Origin: Chrysaora quinquecirrha | Taxonomy: Eukaryota > Cnidaria > Scyphozoa > Semaeostomeae > Pelagiidae | Reading direction: 5' to 3' | NCBI GenBank assembly: GCA_014526335.1 | Contig: JACTAT010000014.1 | Coordinates: 753,250 to 817,249 of the forward strand | DNA length: 64,000 nt | Shown: piece by piece, positions 22,301 through 33,402 of the stretch | Layout of the letters: each line of letters starts with the position of its first letter | Numbering within the stretch: position 1 is the first letter of the stretch | Notes under the pieces: generated by a model | Told to the model about the DNA's origin: nothing | The model's input: the letters and a program-made list of their open reading frames with translations, nothing else | Databases searched by the model: none | Program-made: the position numbers and the translations under genes

Positions 22301-24249
22301 GCTGAAGGTGGCCACTGCAACAGAGTTTTTACGTCCTCTTCCTCGCAATTAACCTGAGACGGGCCTTCCATTTTAAATGATCATCCGAATCACATAAAGC
22401 AAGGTTTTTATACACCGTGTGTCCTTGTAATTTACGCTCGCCAGCCTGTATTTAAACTGCAGAACTTAAGCCCAAACGATACGAGTATATAACTATAACA
22501 CCAATCTGTCCCTACGCTGCAATGATTTGAGGGCAGTAGAGTTTCTTCTCAGCAATTTCGTCCTTGATTTTATTTTTCCTTTGTTTAGGATAAGACATAC
22601 GAATCATAGAATTGATTGATATCTGTTAATGACATAAATTCTCTGTTTTAGGTCTCAGTGCTTTAAATCTGCATGGATGACAACAGTGCTACATTATGGA
22701 CTAAAGTTTCCACGAGGATATAAAGGATTAACTTCAGCGTTGATGGTCAATGGTAAAGAAATCCAATGGACACTTGGTGCTATGCTTTATAGAACAAGGT
22801 TCATGCCGCTCAGGTATCAAACCCTTTATACGTACTAGCGGCATTCCGCTCTATGCTTGTCTGCCGTTCTTTTTAGCATAGAAAGTAATAGTTTCCTTTC
22901 CTGAACATTTAAGTGTTATCAAAACACCGTACTCGGAATATGCTTTCGACAGTTTATAGCAAGGGCAACTTTCCAATACGCATTACCACAATTGAGGGTT
23001 TCAAATGTACCTAAAGCCCTGCCTACACATATACCTTTGTCTTCGCCAGTTATTATAGCGCCATGTGTTAAGTTTTCATCCCCATGGCCCCCTGTAAACC
23101 AATTTCTTCTAACTGACGGGGCTACCATGCCTAAAAAATTGAAAATGAAATGAAAATGAATGAAATCCACATCAGGGCAAGTAAGAGGAGCTCGATCCGA
23201 ATTAAAGGTAAATAGTAGATGACTTGATTCATTAAAAAAGATAATATAAACATAAGTAGCAGGCAGAGTACTTATATGAATTGAAATAACCAACTATAAA
23301 TAAATACACTTAGACTACAAAAACCCTTTCATCAAAGTCAAGAAACTTCTTGAACGGACTAGAAGGTCAACTTAAATCTAAGAAACTGTACCCTTTATGC
23401 AACTTATCCTTTTTATGTGGCTTTCGAATATTTTTGAACAAATGAAACTTCTTGTTTTAAACATCTTCATTTGATCACAATTTTTATGACTCAAAAATGT
23501 TTCATTAGGTGCTCTGCAAAGAGTTTCGGTGAAATAAAGAAGTTTCGTTCAGGGCAAGTTGGGCCCTGCCCAAATGATCAAACATTGTTTGTCAAACATG
23601 TTTGTCAATTTTTTTTTGTTTGAGCAAAATGTTTTGCCGTTTAGCCACGTCGCAAAACAATACTCTTCAAATATGTTTTGCTTGCATCAAGCAAAAAATG
23701 ATTTTGAACTTCTTCACAAACATCGCGCCACGAATTCTGCTTATTTCTGCTTGTCAAGAAATGTTTTCTGACGTGGCCAAACGTTCAAACATTGCTTGAT
23801 AAGCATATTGCAAATGTTTGACAAACAATGTTTGATTGTCTGGCCAGGGCCTTAAGAAACTCTACAAGAATCTTGTTTCTTATAAAACACTAGATGGCCC
23901 TCTTTCAGTTCTAACTGAAAGAGGTTTTTTAAACATCCTTGCTTTTCTTATTTTTTCCAGTTCCAGGCACACTGTGTATTATCAATATTTCTTTATTATT
24001 GACAGGGAAATTCAACAACAGCAGCTCAATGCCGCAAAAACTTCAGAAGCGACGATAATGTGGCTGACATTTGATCATAGAACTTGCTCTACGATATTAT
24101 TCTTATGTTGTTTAATAGCATCAGCTGCTGTTATTGTGTATTGCAGAAGGCTAAGAAGATATAGAAAATCTACAAGGTTCACGGAAATTACCATGCATGA
24201 AAATTCACAGACGCAGAACTACCCGCAGGACATTCGCGTGAAAGTATAG
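16385..24249 (+). CDS. ENTPD4/7-like: ENTPD4/7-type nucleoside triphosphate diphosphohydrolase, nine exons
   Basis: Exons are 16385-16395, 17338-17744, 18056-18310, 19107-19276, 19988-20154, 20868-21174, 21780-21862, 22652-22813 and 24006-24249. All have GT-AG borders and phases summing to 601 codons plus stop, close to the ~604-616 residues of mammalian ENTPD7/4. These Golgi/endolysosomal membrane enzymes hydrolyse UDP and other nucleotides in the lumen. N-terminal TM is at ~43-63. ACR1 DCGSSGSR starts at residue 96. ACR2 is [11 protein letters not shown]3 is [12 protein letters not shown]4 is [12 protein letters not shown] and ACR5 is IQWTLGA. There is a C-terminal TM followed by a basic RRLRRYRK tail. 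ACR4 has Glu266 where family members normally have Asp. The 11-nt coding part of exon 1 (start ATG preceded by in-frame TAA) is inferred from phase. If it is wrong, the next in-frame ATG is 17447. Confidence 0.93.
16501..16633. mobile_element. 133-bp MITE in ENTPD intron 1, 8-bp TSD
   Basis: The inverted ends are TGAGGGGCATTTCACTCTT and its near-complement AAGAGTGAATTGCTCCTCG. Perfect target duplications GGCCAAAC lie at 16493-16500 and 16634-16641. A longer relative is at 27355-27616. Confidence 0.85.
18641..18981. mobile_element. 341-bp MITE flanked by TTAA in an ENTPD intron
   Basis: The inverted ends are GGCCGATCTCCACTAGACGA and its near-complement. TTAA lies on both sides (18637-18640 and 18982-18985), as for piggyBac-type insertion, although the terminal bases are not the usual piggyBac ones. 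No coding capacity. Confidence 0.75.
22235..22330. repeat. Dispersed repeat fragment, inverted relative of ~17000-17090
   Basis: TTTTGGAATATCAACGCCAGG and surrounding bases match the reverse complement of ~17020-17090. Both copies are in ENTPD introns. Class not recognised. Confidence 0.5.
23562..23853. mobile_element. Near-complete palindromic MITE, GGCCCTGGCCAAAC family
   Basis: Left GGGCCCTGCCCAAATGATC followed by AAACATTGTTTGTCAAACAT is mirrored at the right by ATGTTTGACAAACAATGTTTGATTG and TGGCCAGGGCC. It lies in the last ENTPD intron. Other copies: 4881, 7829, 35741, 43754 and 46655. Confidence 0.8.
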
Positions 24250-24263
24250 CGAACCGTTCTCAA

Positions 24264-24269
24264 AATAAA
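24264..24269 (+). promoter_or_regulatory. Candidate poly(A) signal of the ENTPD gene
   Basis: AATAAA lies 15 bp after the stop codon. This is unusually close, so it may not be the only signal used. Confidence 0.45.
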
Positions 24270-24549
24270 AAGCTATTGTCGTTCAGAATTCAGATAAATT
24301 CTTTAATAATATGAAATTTTTAGGTTGTGTTAAAGAAAATATGTAAAATTAGATATATTTATTGTATCGGAATTGTCTTTTGAGGCAGAATTATTTCATT
24401 TCTAATGTTGTTGGGAATTTATATAATTCAAGGGATGCTTGGAGTTTCTTTCTTTTAGCCTTCATCAGTATTTTATTGACTGTGACGGTACCTATCCCCA
24501 ACAATACTGCCTAATTTTGACGCAATAATCAGATCTGTAAGACGAACAA

Positions 24550-24976
24550 TACATACTTCTCTTTATAAGAAAACACCGTAGTTTTACCTCAATTATTTTT
24601 AAGACTTTTCGATTTTGAGCCTAAAAATATTCTTAAATTATTCTTAATTTACAATGTTACAAAGCGGCCTGAAGATCAAGAGAAGTAAGTCAAATGTTTG
24701 TCATTTACCAATTTATGATAAAGAAAACCTCATCTACAGTTAACCTCATCTTAAGTACTATTTCAGCTCCACCAATCTCAATGAACCAATTAAGTACAAT
24801 GTGTATTGTTAAAAATATACAGTGCGACAATCACATGTTGTGCCTTGTGAAAAACGCAGAGAAATTAAAAATTGTATTCACGAAGTTTGAGTCTGGCATT
24901 ATTCTTAAATAATTCTTAAATTTTAGCGATTTGGAGCCTCGATATTCTAATAGACTCTTATAAAGAAAGTGTGTAT
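24550..24976. mobile_element. ~425-bp MITE with CTTTATAAGAA ends
   Basis: Left TACTTCTCTTTATAAGAA and right CTCTTATAAAGAAAGTGTGTAT are inverted. The subterminal regions carry repeated TTCTTAA words next to GATTTTGAGCC / GATTTGGAGCC. A relative is at 63546-63892. Confidence 0.6.
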
Positions 24977-25003
24977 GGCAGCCTGATTCAATACGCACTT
25001 AAT

Positions 25004-25110
25004 AGGTGAAGTTGAAAGGTGTGTTTAGTGCCAGTAGCAGGATCTCAGAAGTAGATTAACTAACGAGACCTCGACCCTGGCTGGGATGCTACCGCGGCTG
25101 AGGCTAGCAA
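25004..25110 (-). mobile_element. SINE-like repeat fragment, inverted
   Basis: TTAGTGCCAGTAGCAGGATCT and GAGACCTCGACCCTGGCTG are the reverse complement of the body of the 8829-family repeat. Confidence 0.65.
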
Positions 25111-25373
25111 AGCTCTTGACTGAGGATTCCCAGAGGGTGCAAAATGTTTCCCGTAATAATAGTGGAGCAAAGCCTATATCCTTGTCTACAGAGACACTTT
25201 GAGCGGCAGACCGATGGCTCAGGCACGAATTTTAAATACACGCCCAAGCATGCCCATATTCATCCCATCTGCCTCGTATTGATGCGGAGGCAAGTAATGA
25301 CATGCACTCAGACCCAACCACCGAGCCCAATGTGCTGCCAAGCAACTAGATTTAGCAAGATGGAATTCAGGTG

Positions 25374-25715
25374 GACCATAGATGTGCATGCAGCTATAGA
25401 GATGTATAGGGAAACCAAATTCATGTGAAGTATGGACCACATATATAGACTGCTATAGAGATATATGGGGAGACGAGTTTCACGTGGATGATGTGGATGT
25501 GTGTACCAGATATATATACAAAGTTAAAGAGAGATAGAGGGAGTCGAAATTCATTTGGACGATGTAGACGTGTGAACCAGATATATACACTGTTATAGAA
25601 AGAGAGTGGGAGTCGATTTTCATGTGAACGCTGTGGACGTGTGGACCAGATATATATACACAGTTATAGAGAGATAGAGAGTATCAAAATTCATGTGGAC
25701 GATGTGGACACATGT
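25374..25715 (+). repeat. ~70-bp tandem repeat, four to five diverged units
   Basis: Units read roughly GTGGACCAGATATATATACA, AGTTATAGAGAGATAGAG, GAGTCGAAATTCATGTGGAC, GATGTGGAC. Three adjacent units are 71, 69 and 71 bp long. No coding function is evident. Confidence 0.8.
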
Positions 25716-27284
25716 TACGTTTACTCAAGATTCATGGAAAATCACTGAGGCGGTATTTACGAGGTGTTCATGGTCATGATGACCCTAAACGCACTGTAGG
25801 TTTGCAAAGCAAATGATAAAGCAACTTTTGGTGATAACAGCCATTGGTGAGCGAGTCTGATTCCTAATTTGTGATTCTGTGTTTAATTCCCACGAAAGTC
25901 AAACTCGCCTTGAAGAGTGAGGAGGGTCGCCAGCTCTCTGAAATTCCAGGCAAAGACAAAAAGGAATCACGAAGTATGGTCATGTCACGAGGAAGGTCTG
26001 TGGTCGCACTGCTTAGATTAGCCTTGGGCTATTCAGTGGTCCCTTTGTGCTACCCACTGAGAAACCCATACCTTGCGACGATAGCAAGTGTGTGTACTTA
26101 TCTAGCACAAAAATCACTCCCACATACCTATAAGCCATATACTTTCCCAACCTCAAATATCATTTTACAGATATCATTAGTTATTAGTGCTGATTATATC
26201 TCTTGCAAGGATCACCATTGAGTTTATCTTGACTCACTACACCTCTCTTGTTTTGAACCCCCTATTTCTGATTTTTCACACTGAGAGATTGTAAAAAATC
26301 AACAACAACATCATCAAGCAAAGTGGTGCGACTTGTGTAGTGAGTCTATGGATTTTGAGGCAATTCATTTGAGAATTGTTCGACAATAGTTCGGTAGATC
26401 TCGGTAGATCACTATTGAATTGAATTTCTAGACGCATAAAATGCTAAGGAAACAAGCTATTTGGTAGACTTATTCCATGAGTCCCTCTCTTCGCAGACAT
26501 CAACAACAACAACAACAACCACACAGTCTGTTCGCTAGTTTGAGCGGTTTTGAGTTCGGTCGTTAGCCTAGCTATTTGGCTGTTTTCATAGTTATAATAT
26601 TTTGTTATTGCTGGTTACGATAGATTGGGCGAGATATATTCTCTCTGGACGCAAGCGTCCCAGCGCTCTTATGTTCTACCACCGCTGGTGGTTATGCAAA
26701 TTAGATCACTTCAGACGATGGCTGACTGGAAAGAATTATTACCATCCACATTTAATTCCGAGGTTAATTTATTCAACAACTAAACAAAAAGGAAATCAAA
26801 TTTTATTGATGAATTAGTATAAATAATTCATCATCTGTTTATGTTGGATTATTTCGGCCGTAAACACAAGAAAGAAGAATATAAATTTGATATAAGTAAA
26901 GACGCTTCGCATTTAGAAATATTCAATTTATAAAGGTTTGTGATTTTCTATGTTTATCGAAGTAGAAATGTGCTTAGTTGTATGGTAAACATAGTTTTCT
27001 TGTTGTAAGTAACCGACCAACTATCAAATTAAGGCACAGAGGTGCGTCACTATTATCTAAATTTGCGCTGATTGTCAGTTTCATTGCACGTGTTCGAACG
27101 CTTCTCTCTTCAAAAGGTATGGTTACATTTTCTTAAACACGTTATATTTTGATTTAGGGGTCCCATGCTCTAAAGGTAACTACCTGGATACAAGTTCTCC
27201 AAAAGACCTTATGCGGATCGCTTGCTAGGTGTACAAGGGAACAGAACCAGGTCTCAACTTCGACACTTCCCATGAATTTGCTTT
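25716..27284. other. No gene seen; small repeats only
   Basis: A short element with inverted GACTCACTACAC ends lies at 26231-26346, and a CAA microsatellite near 26501-26520 recurs near 43036. No supported coding region was found. Confidence 0.4.
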
Positions 27285-27720
27285 AGCGTCGTGGTCTCGT
27301 CCAGCTAACACACGATGTCAAGAGCTTAGCGTGGTTGGGGTTCAAGCCCAAGCCTGAGCGGAATTTCACTCTTACAAAAAGCATACGAGATTCCTGTTGA
27401 CACAAAATTGTTTCGAAGGCATTACTTTTTTTTTTTCATCACCCACAACGGGGTCTAGTAGTTTACAATACTATCGTCTACATGCAAAAATGTTACACGA
27501 TGATTGCAATACTACAAGGAGTAATTAAGTCTAAGAATTAAACTAAATTTAACTGGAAAATGAAGAGAATGTATGGCAACGGTATACGAGATTCCCAAGG
27601 AATGAATCGCCCCTCGCTCCAGCCACGGTAGTATCACAGGCAGGGTCAAGTTCTTGATAGTTCATCTATTTCTTAGACACTAACCCTAGCAACTGGCGCT
27701 AAACACATCATTCCTACACC
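27285..27720 (+). mobile_element. SINE-like repeat interrupted by a MITE
   Basis: The 5' half (GTCGTGGTCTCGTCCAGC ... GGTTCAAGCCC) is at 27285-27354. The 3' half (CCAGCCACGGTAG ... AACTGGCGCTAAACAC) resumes at 27617. The break is the element at 27355-27616. Confidence 0.7.
27355..27616. mobile_element. 262-bp MITE nested in a SINE copy
   Basis: Left TGAGCGGAATTTCACTCTT and right AATGAATCGCCCCTCG are the ends of the family seen at 16501. The flanks CCCAAGCC and CTCCAGCC are a decayed 8-bp duplication. Confidence 0.7.
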
Positions 27721-27919
27721 TGGTTGTCTTGACCAAAATGATATCAGACACCATTGGCAACAATATCTTTATGCTGACATTTTGCCAAAAACATACTGTC
27801 CTATTCCATTTAAAAGAAAACAGGATGGTTCAATTGCCGATAGGGATTTCAGGTGGCATTTGCTAGCTGTTTTTAATTCAACTCATGAAAATTTAATCAA
27901 TTATTTAGTTGTTTAGATA
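27721..27919 (+). other. Start-less open reading frame, possible coding remnant
   Basis: The frame containing DIRHHWQQYLYADILPKTY runs open for about 65 codons to a TAG at 27914-27916 and looks protein-like. No start codon or family was recognised. It may be the end of a transposon or host exon. Confidence 0.25.
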
Positions 27920-28019
27920 ACTCAAAAAAGTCCGAGGGCCACACATGTATTTATTCATCTGCATTGCGTCTGATAGTTCGTTGCTTTGCATTTTCAGACA
28001 TCTAACAGTGATCGTCAAG

Positions 28020-29389
28020 ATGCAGGAAGTTGAAGATAGCAAACCCTCGGATGATGCTGATAATAGCATACCTATAATCACTTCTTCTAAATCAACAAAG
28101 GAGAAGATCTTTTGGATACTTTTGATTTTAACAGCCCTCGGTTTTGTTTTATATTTCTCTTCGGTTCTTGTCAAGCAGCACAACGCCTCTCGTGTCCTTG
28201 TGGCGCGAAATATCGATCTCAGTAACGAAATGGTTTTTCCTGCGATAACATTCTGCAACACAAATTATTATGACGACTGGCAAAACGAAACACAGTCGCT
28301 GAAGCCCTTGCCTCCTAACTGCAAACAGAGCTTCAATGCCTCGAATTTCGGCAGCAGAAAAGAACAGATGTATTTCAACAAAGCTTGCGATACGTTTCTT
28401 GCGAGAGGAAACAACAACTATTCCGCCTTAAATTTCGTGAGCTTCGCTTTTCCAACACATTTTACAACACAGAGAAATACTGGGCCTTGCTACACGTTGA
28501 ATCGAAATAAAGAACTCAAGCAAAAAACTATCGCTGGACTAAAAACCGGCCTACATATGATGTTATACATGAATGAATCAGAAGTTGAGAGAGATCCCAA
28601 GTTTGAAGATGGAAATCCGCTATTATACGATCAAAGAAATGGCTTGATGCTTTCTATCCATGATCAGGACGTCTACTTTGCAGGCTTGTTCGAGGAAGGT
28701 ATTCCGATACCCGCGGGTTATCATACAATGATAGCCCTAAAAAAATCTGATATACAGCGAAAAACAAGCCCGTTTCCATCTGACTGTGTCCATGACGGCA
28801 AGGAAAGATACCTGAAAAAATTTCCAGGTAAACACAACGTCAAAATATGCATAGTGACATGTTTTTTTAGAGAAGTGTATAAGAAATGCGGTGTTTGGCT
28901 GAAAATAGCAGATGTATTAATGGAACAAGAAGGGATCCCAGATTTGAAAAATTTGACTGCAAATGAAACTGCGTATTGCTACAGCAAAATGTATCAGGAA
29001 TTTGATACAAAAATATGTAACTGCTCCACACCTTGTCGTGAGGTATCATACGATGTTAAGGTGAAACGAAAGCCTTGGCCACAAAAATGGCTCACAAAAA
29101 GTACAAAAAGTTATTCGCCCAGGCAATGAACAAAACAGAGAAAGAGCTAAGTGATAAGGAGAATTTTGGAAATTTCCTGAAGATCAGTATATATTTTGAT
29201 GATTTCGTCACGACGTCCATTAGAGAAGAAGAGCTTTACAGCTATGAAAACCTGATCAGTGATATAGGTGGGTTGATGGGTTTTTATCTGGGAGCCTCAA
29301 TAGTATCAATCATTGAAATTATTTGGTTTGTGATGAAATGTCTTAAAAGCAAGATTCAGATGAGAACAAGAGTAAAAGCCTTCAAATGA
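28020..29389 (+). CDS. DEG/ENaC/ASIC-family sodium channel subunit, one frame break
   Basis: Single coding exon encoding about 457 residues if one base is allowed for. The start at 28020 follows a likely 5'-UTR acceptor (TTTTCAG, ending 27997). TM1 is at ~30-51, then the family motif FPAITFCN at 73-80 and a cysteine-rich ectodomain with many N-glycosylation sites. The pre-TM2 cluster reads CNCSTPC. TM2 has GGLMGFYLGASIVSIIE, including the GAS selectivity-filter triplet and post-filter Glu. The frame changes at the A-run 29096-29100: upstream frame stops at 29129, while TM2 lies in another frame to 29389. One more A would join them. The His-Gly gating motif expected before TM1 in many ENaC/ASICs is not seen. 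Cnidarian relatives include peptide-gated HyNaC and proton-gated channels; the gating stimulus here is unknown. Confidence 0.88.
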
Positions 29390-29869
29390 AAACGAGTTTG
29401 ACGAATCAGCACAAAGCAGGTATATGCTGTTTTTTCTCTCCATTTGAGCCTGACTGAGCCATGTCCAGAGAAAGTGATGCACTCATACAGTAATCTTTTC
29501 TTCAAAAGTAAGTAGCACTCAATTTGGTGAAAAGTCAAGAATCTCTCGGTACTGCAACTCAAATGCTAAGCAACCTATGCGAACCTATGCATGAGCATGT
29601 AAACATAGTAAAAACATTTTAAAGCACTTGACATGAAAATTCTTTCATGGAATTCATCCAGAACTTTCCATGAAAATTTTAATCCAAAGGCTCTTAAAAG
29701 TTTTGGTTCTTATGTGCGGTTAATAACAGTATTTTTGTGGCCTCAGAAGCAATCTCAACTTCACATTTTCATTTTAAATACCGAATTGCAACAATACACT
29801 ACTATACTCGATAAAAATTTGAACCAATTCAAAAGATAGCAGAAAGCTAGATATGGAGTTATTCTAAAG
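29390..29869. other. No gene seen
   Basis: Presumed 3' flank of the channel gene. No obvious repeat or coding region. Confidence 0.3.
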
Positions 29870-30265
29870 GATGATATGGTAAATTTTTGTTGTAATGTCG
29901 TCTTACAAACATCCGGGTCACGTTTATCCAAGAACTGCATTTCTGGTCAAAGACACAATACTGTACAACTGATGCATTTTGCTTTCGTTCGTAAATACGT
30001 AACCTTTCTAAGATTTAATCATACAATCATTGTATAACCAAATTATCATGGTACCATTTAAAGCAACAGCCATCTTAACTTAAAGCGTGGAAAATAGAAA
30101 GAAAGAACGTACCTCGCTTGACTCATTTCCACTTTCATTTAAATTTCTCATTCTGTTGCATTTTTTCAATCTGCAAAAATTGTTATTTGTTAGTATGTTG
30201 TAGCTCAGTAGATTTTAATCAATAATCAAAGGTCTATGCTATTCTGTATTTAAGAATATATATGA
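29870..30265. repeat. Diverged duplicate of 31455-32085
   Basis: Shared blocks include CATTTCTGGTCAAAGACACAAT / TTGCTGGTCACAGGCACAAT and ATCTGCAAAAATTGTTATTT. Each copy holds a minus-strand segment bounded by TTTTTGCAG and a GT-like donor (30113-30170 and 31933-31987). These may be duplicated micro-exons. The first has an in-frame stop, so a working gene is doubtful. Confidence 0.5.
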
Positions 30266-30491
30266 TACGATGTCCAACAAACTTAATCTCTTCAACATTA
30301 ACGGCATAAGAATTCCAATTTGAAGAATGAGAATGCGAATGCCTCTTGACATGAGAATGCCTCTAGTTCCTACTTTGTTCAAGAGTCCAGGTTATGTGGA
30401 CTGGCCATATTGTAAGAGCATCAGGCACACGCCTACCTCAGGGACGGTGCTAGGGTGAGCTAGTGGAGGGGAAGCACTCAGGGGTTTGACA

Positions 30492-31054
30492 CCCGGGGGG
30501 TACTTCAGTGTGGCCATGATTAGACCTGAATCTGGACTTTGGCGAAAAGACCCGATTTCATGATAGGATTTTCAAGAATATTCAACCCATCTACATGAAT
30601 ATCGGAAAATTTCAAACCCATGTGAATGAATTGGTCGAGGTTTTTCGAAAAGAATTCTGGGAATAACTTAGTTACGTTTTTACATAGCTGCAGACGTTGA
30701 ATTTGTAGCGAAATTAGAATTCCTTCGAAAACCTTAAGAAAAACAAGGATTGACAGAAACGGCCGCCATCTTTTGAAACCTGTACAATCCTTTGCAATCA
30801 ATGCATCAATGGTACCGAGCTTTGTTGTTGCTGCTGAATCATTGTTTCGGAAGCAAAATGCAAAGTAGAAAGGTTTTCAGCCACTTTGCGATAAATCATA
30901 ATGGGACCTACTGGCAAGAAAATCCTAAAATACCAACCCATCGACCAGAATCAAGCAGAATATCAGACCCATATGTACAGAATTTCAGTTGAAAAAACCC
31001 ATCCATATGAGCGGCACGTCCAGTATGCCTACATATTGAAGTACTCCTCCCCCG
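30492..31054. mobile_element. ~563-bp MITE with CCCGGGGGGTACTTC ends
   Basis: Left CCCGGGGGGTACTTCAGTG is mirrored by right TTGAAGTACTCCTCCCCCG. The 10-bp GGGTTTGACA flanks both sides (30482-30491 and 31055-31064). The interior also has long inverted similarity (CCCGATTTCATGATAGG... versus ...CTGGCAAGAAAATCC). The region around it (30395-30490 versus 31064-31170) is itself a diverged direct duplicate. Confidence 0.7.
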
Positions 31055-31454
31055 GGGTTTGACATCAGCTCAGATTCCAGGACTGGCTGTGTTGTTACAA
31101 CATCCAGCACATGCCTACAACAGGAACAGTAGTACTAGGGTGAATTAGAAGGTGAAGCGCTCTGAGGGTTCAAAAAAGTAGTATTAGCTAGAAGGAATGT
31201 CTTTAAAGAGTTACTGAAAAGCTTTGACATTGGTATCAACATGAGATGATGAAACATGATGAAGATGGGGACAAGATGATGAAGATAAAGAGGGGCCTAA
31301 GACTGATGAAGCCTGATCGTGAGACCCAAAGGTAACCTCAACCGTACAGCCGTATATATTAAATACTGAAATAGAATGGAATGTGACTGCTCGAATAAAA
31401 TGCGAACCAAATTTACACGGTAGCAAAAGGCTAGACATATGGAAGTCGTACATT

Positions 31455-32085
31455 CGAGGTGGTGGTAAATGCTTGTTTGTCGTCGTATAAAGATAACGTT
31501 CTTCCCAGAACAGTATTGCTGGTCACAGGCACAATCTATAGCCTGATGTGTGTATATTCTGGTTTCGCTCGTACAAACGTAACCTTTGAAAGGTTATATC
31601 GTAACGAAGGTTTAGCGAAGTATAACAACCATAGTATCATTCAAAGCAATAGCCACAAAACAAATGGTGGTGTATTAGTGTAACAACCATAATGTACTCG
31701 TAATATATTCTAATTTATGTTAATTCTTCATTTCCGTTATGTATATAAATCTGTGTATGAATAATCATTACTCAGTCAGTTTATAATCTCAATTCGAGTC
31801 GTACGTGTGATTTCTCTTATCTTTACTACTCAAAGTGATAGACATTCTGCATCTATCACATTAGTTCCTACTCACGATGCCTCTGCAATCATCATTAACT
31901 TGAAACGTGAAAAATTTAAAGAAAGAACGAACCTCGCTTGATGTCCTTGCTCTTCTTTACGTTTTTCATTTTCTTGCATTCTTTAATCTGCAAAAATTGT
32001 TATTTATAAGCATAAAGTGCTCAGTATAGTTTTTATCAATCATCAAAGCTCTATGCTATTTTGCATATGAGAATATGTGGGTTCA
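31455..32085. repeat. Second copy of the 29870-30265 segment, interrupted by an LTR-like element
   Basis: Matches the first copy on both sides of the element at 31679-31860, so the element entered after the duplication. Confidence 0.5.
31679..31860. mobile_element. 182-bp solo-LTR-like element (TG...CA) with 4-5-bp TSD
   Basis: The element begins TGTAACAACC and ends CATCTATCACA. TTAG (or ATTAG if the terminal A is shared) flanks both sides (31675-31678 and 31861-31864). A TATATAAA box lies inside. TG...CA ends and a short TSD fit a solo LTR, but it is very small. Confidence 0.65.
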
Positions 32086-32387
32086 AATTTGAAAATGGTC
32101 GAAACAGGTGCACAATGCAACTTGATGTTGCATTGTTTGACCGGGTATTGCAACTTTGTTAAATGCAACGGAACAGCCCAGTTTTTTTTAGTTGATATCC
32201 GCTATCTCAAACTCTCAAGGGAAACTGGAATTTGTTCGAGATAGCGAATGTTCGAAATAATGGATGCCCCATATAAATATAAACAATTATAGTTTTCAAA
32301 TCAGAAAAGGAACCCCTATTAACATGCAGGGTTACTGATCCCAAATTTCATCAAACAAGTCAGTTTTTTTTACATAGGAGTCAAAGC

Positions 32388-32540
32388 TCATCTGCTTTCA
32401 TCCCTACTATTGGTGAAATTGAGATAATGGCGATGCAGCACATCTCGAGAGATAACAGCTTCATCTATTGTATACATGGGCAGCATATCACTTAGCTGCT
32501 GCCATTCCCACTCCGCTAGGCGAACTTGTACATATGTCAA
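32388..32540 (-). other. Candidate terminal exon of an unrecognised gene
   Basis: After an acceptor (TTATACAG) at 32541-32548 an open frame of ~50 codons reads LTYVQVRLAEWEWQQLSDML and continues to a stop at 32388. An upstream exon-like piece at 32746-32849 has stops in all frames near its end. The call is weak; no family recognised. Confidence 0.3.
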
Positions 32541-33402
32541 CTGTATAATAACGCAGAAAAATGTTGCAGATGAGATGTTGCATCGCTCGGCTAACCATTC
32601 ATATTTAACTTTGCAACTCCTAGCAAATTTTGCATGAAATGTTGAATCAAAAAGCGAAATCTTGAGCAATATTGTCGAAAAAAGCACTAAAACGAAACAA
32701 TTAACACGAAAAATGCTTCAACAGTAAAAACTCTAAACAACCTACCATTACTTTTCATGTTAGCTTCAGAGTCTGGAAACAGCTTCGGTGCTTCGCAGCC
32801 AAGCTTTCAGCCATGTTGAAAACATTATTCTGTTTCATTTTCTTAAGTCCTGCATAATTTTAACATATTAGACAATTAGCAATGCGAATGCCTAACGGTG
32901 CAAACATTTATTTCAACAAGTTGTAAAAGCGCGTAGGGTAAAAAGCCACACTTATTTTCAAATAAATAATACTTACTGCCAAACTTCCAAATCATCGTCT
33001 TTCGATGGCCTAAAACAGACTGAGTTGTTCAAATGTTAAACAGTGTTGCTCAAATGCTCAGAAATTGAAATATGAAGACTGCCTGTCCCATGGGACACGA
33101 GAAAGTACCTCGAAGTTTCAATGCCGTCGTGCTATTGGTTGGTTTGTCTGAAAGGTTATTTTGTTTTCAAAGCTGCGTTTTGTAAATGCACGTGCATTTG
33201 ACAGCCGCAAGGACAAGCATTTTCATTGGCGGAGGTGTACTTGAAGAAACAATACAATGCTGGTTGGCGTATACCAAAACAAAATATTCTTTAAGGTCTT
33301 CGCTGAGCCCCCAATTTGTTTACGTCTGTGATCCCAGCCCTACCTTTGCTTTTTCCCCGGTTGATTAAGTTCCATCACAATTTTACTATAAGTATTAGTA
33401 TT

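Noticed and set aside
23874..23935. Rho-independent terminator-like hairpin (CCTCTTTCAGTT / AACTGAAAGAGG then T6)
   Set aside because: Bacterial terminators are not relevant in an intron of an animal gene; no surrounding bacterial genes, so chance or a MITE remnant is more likely.
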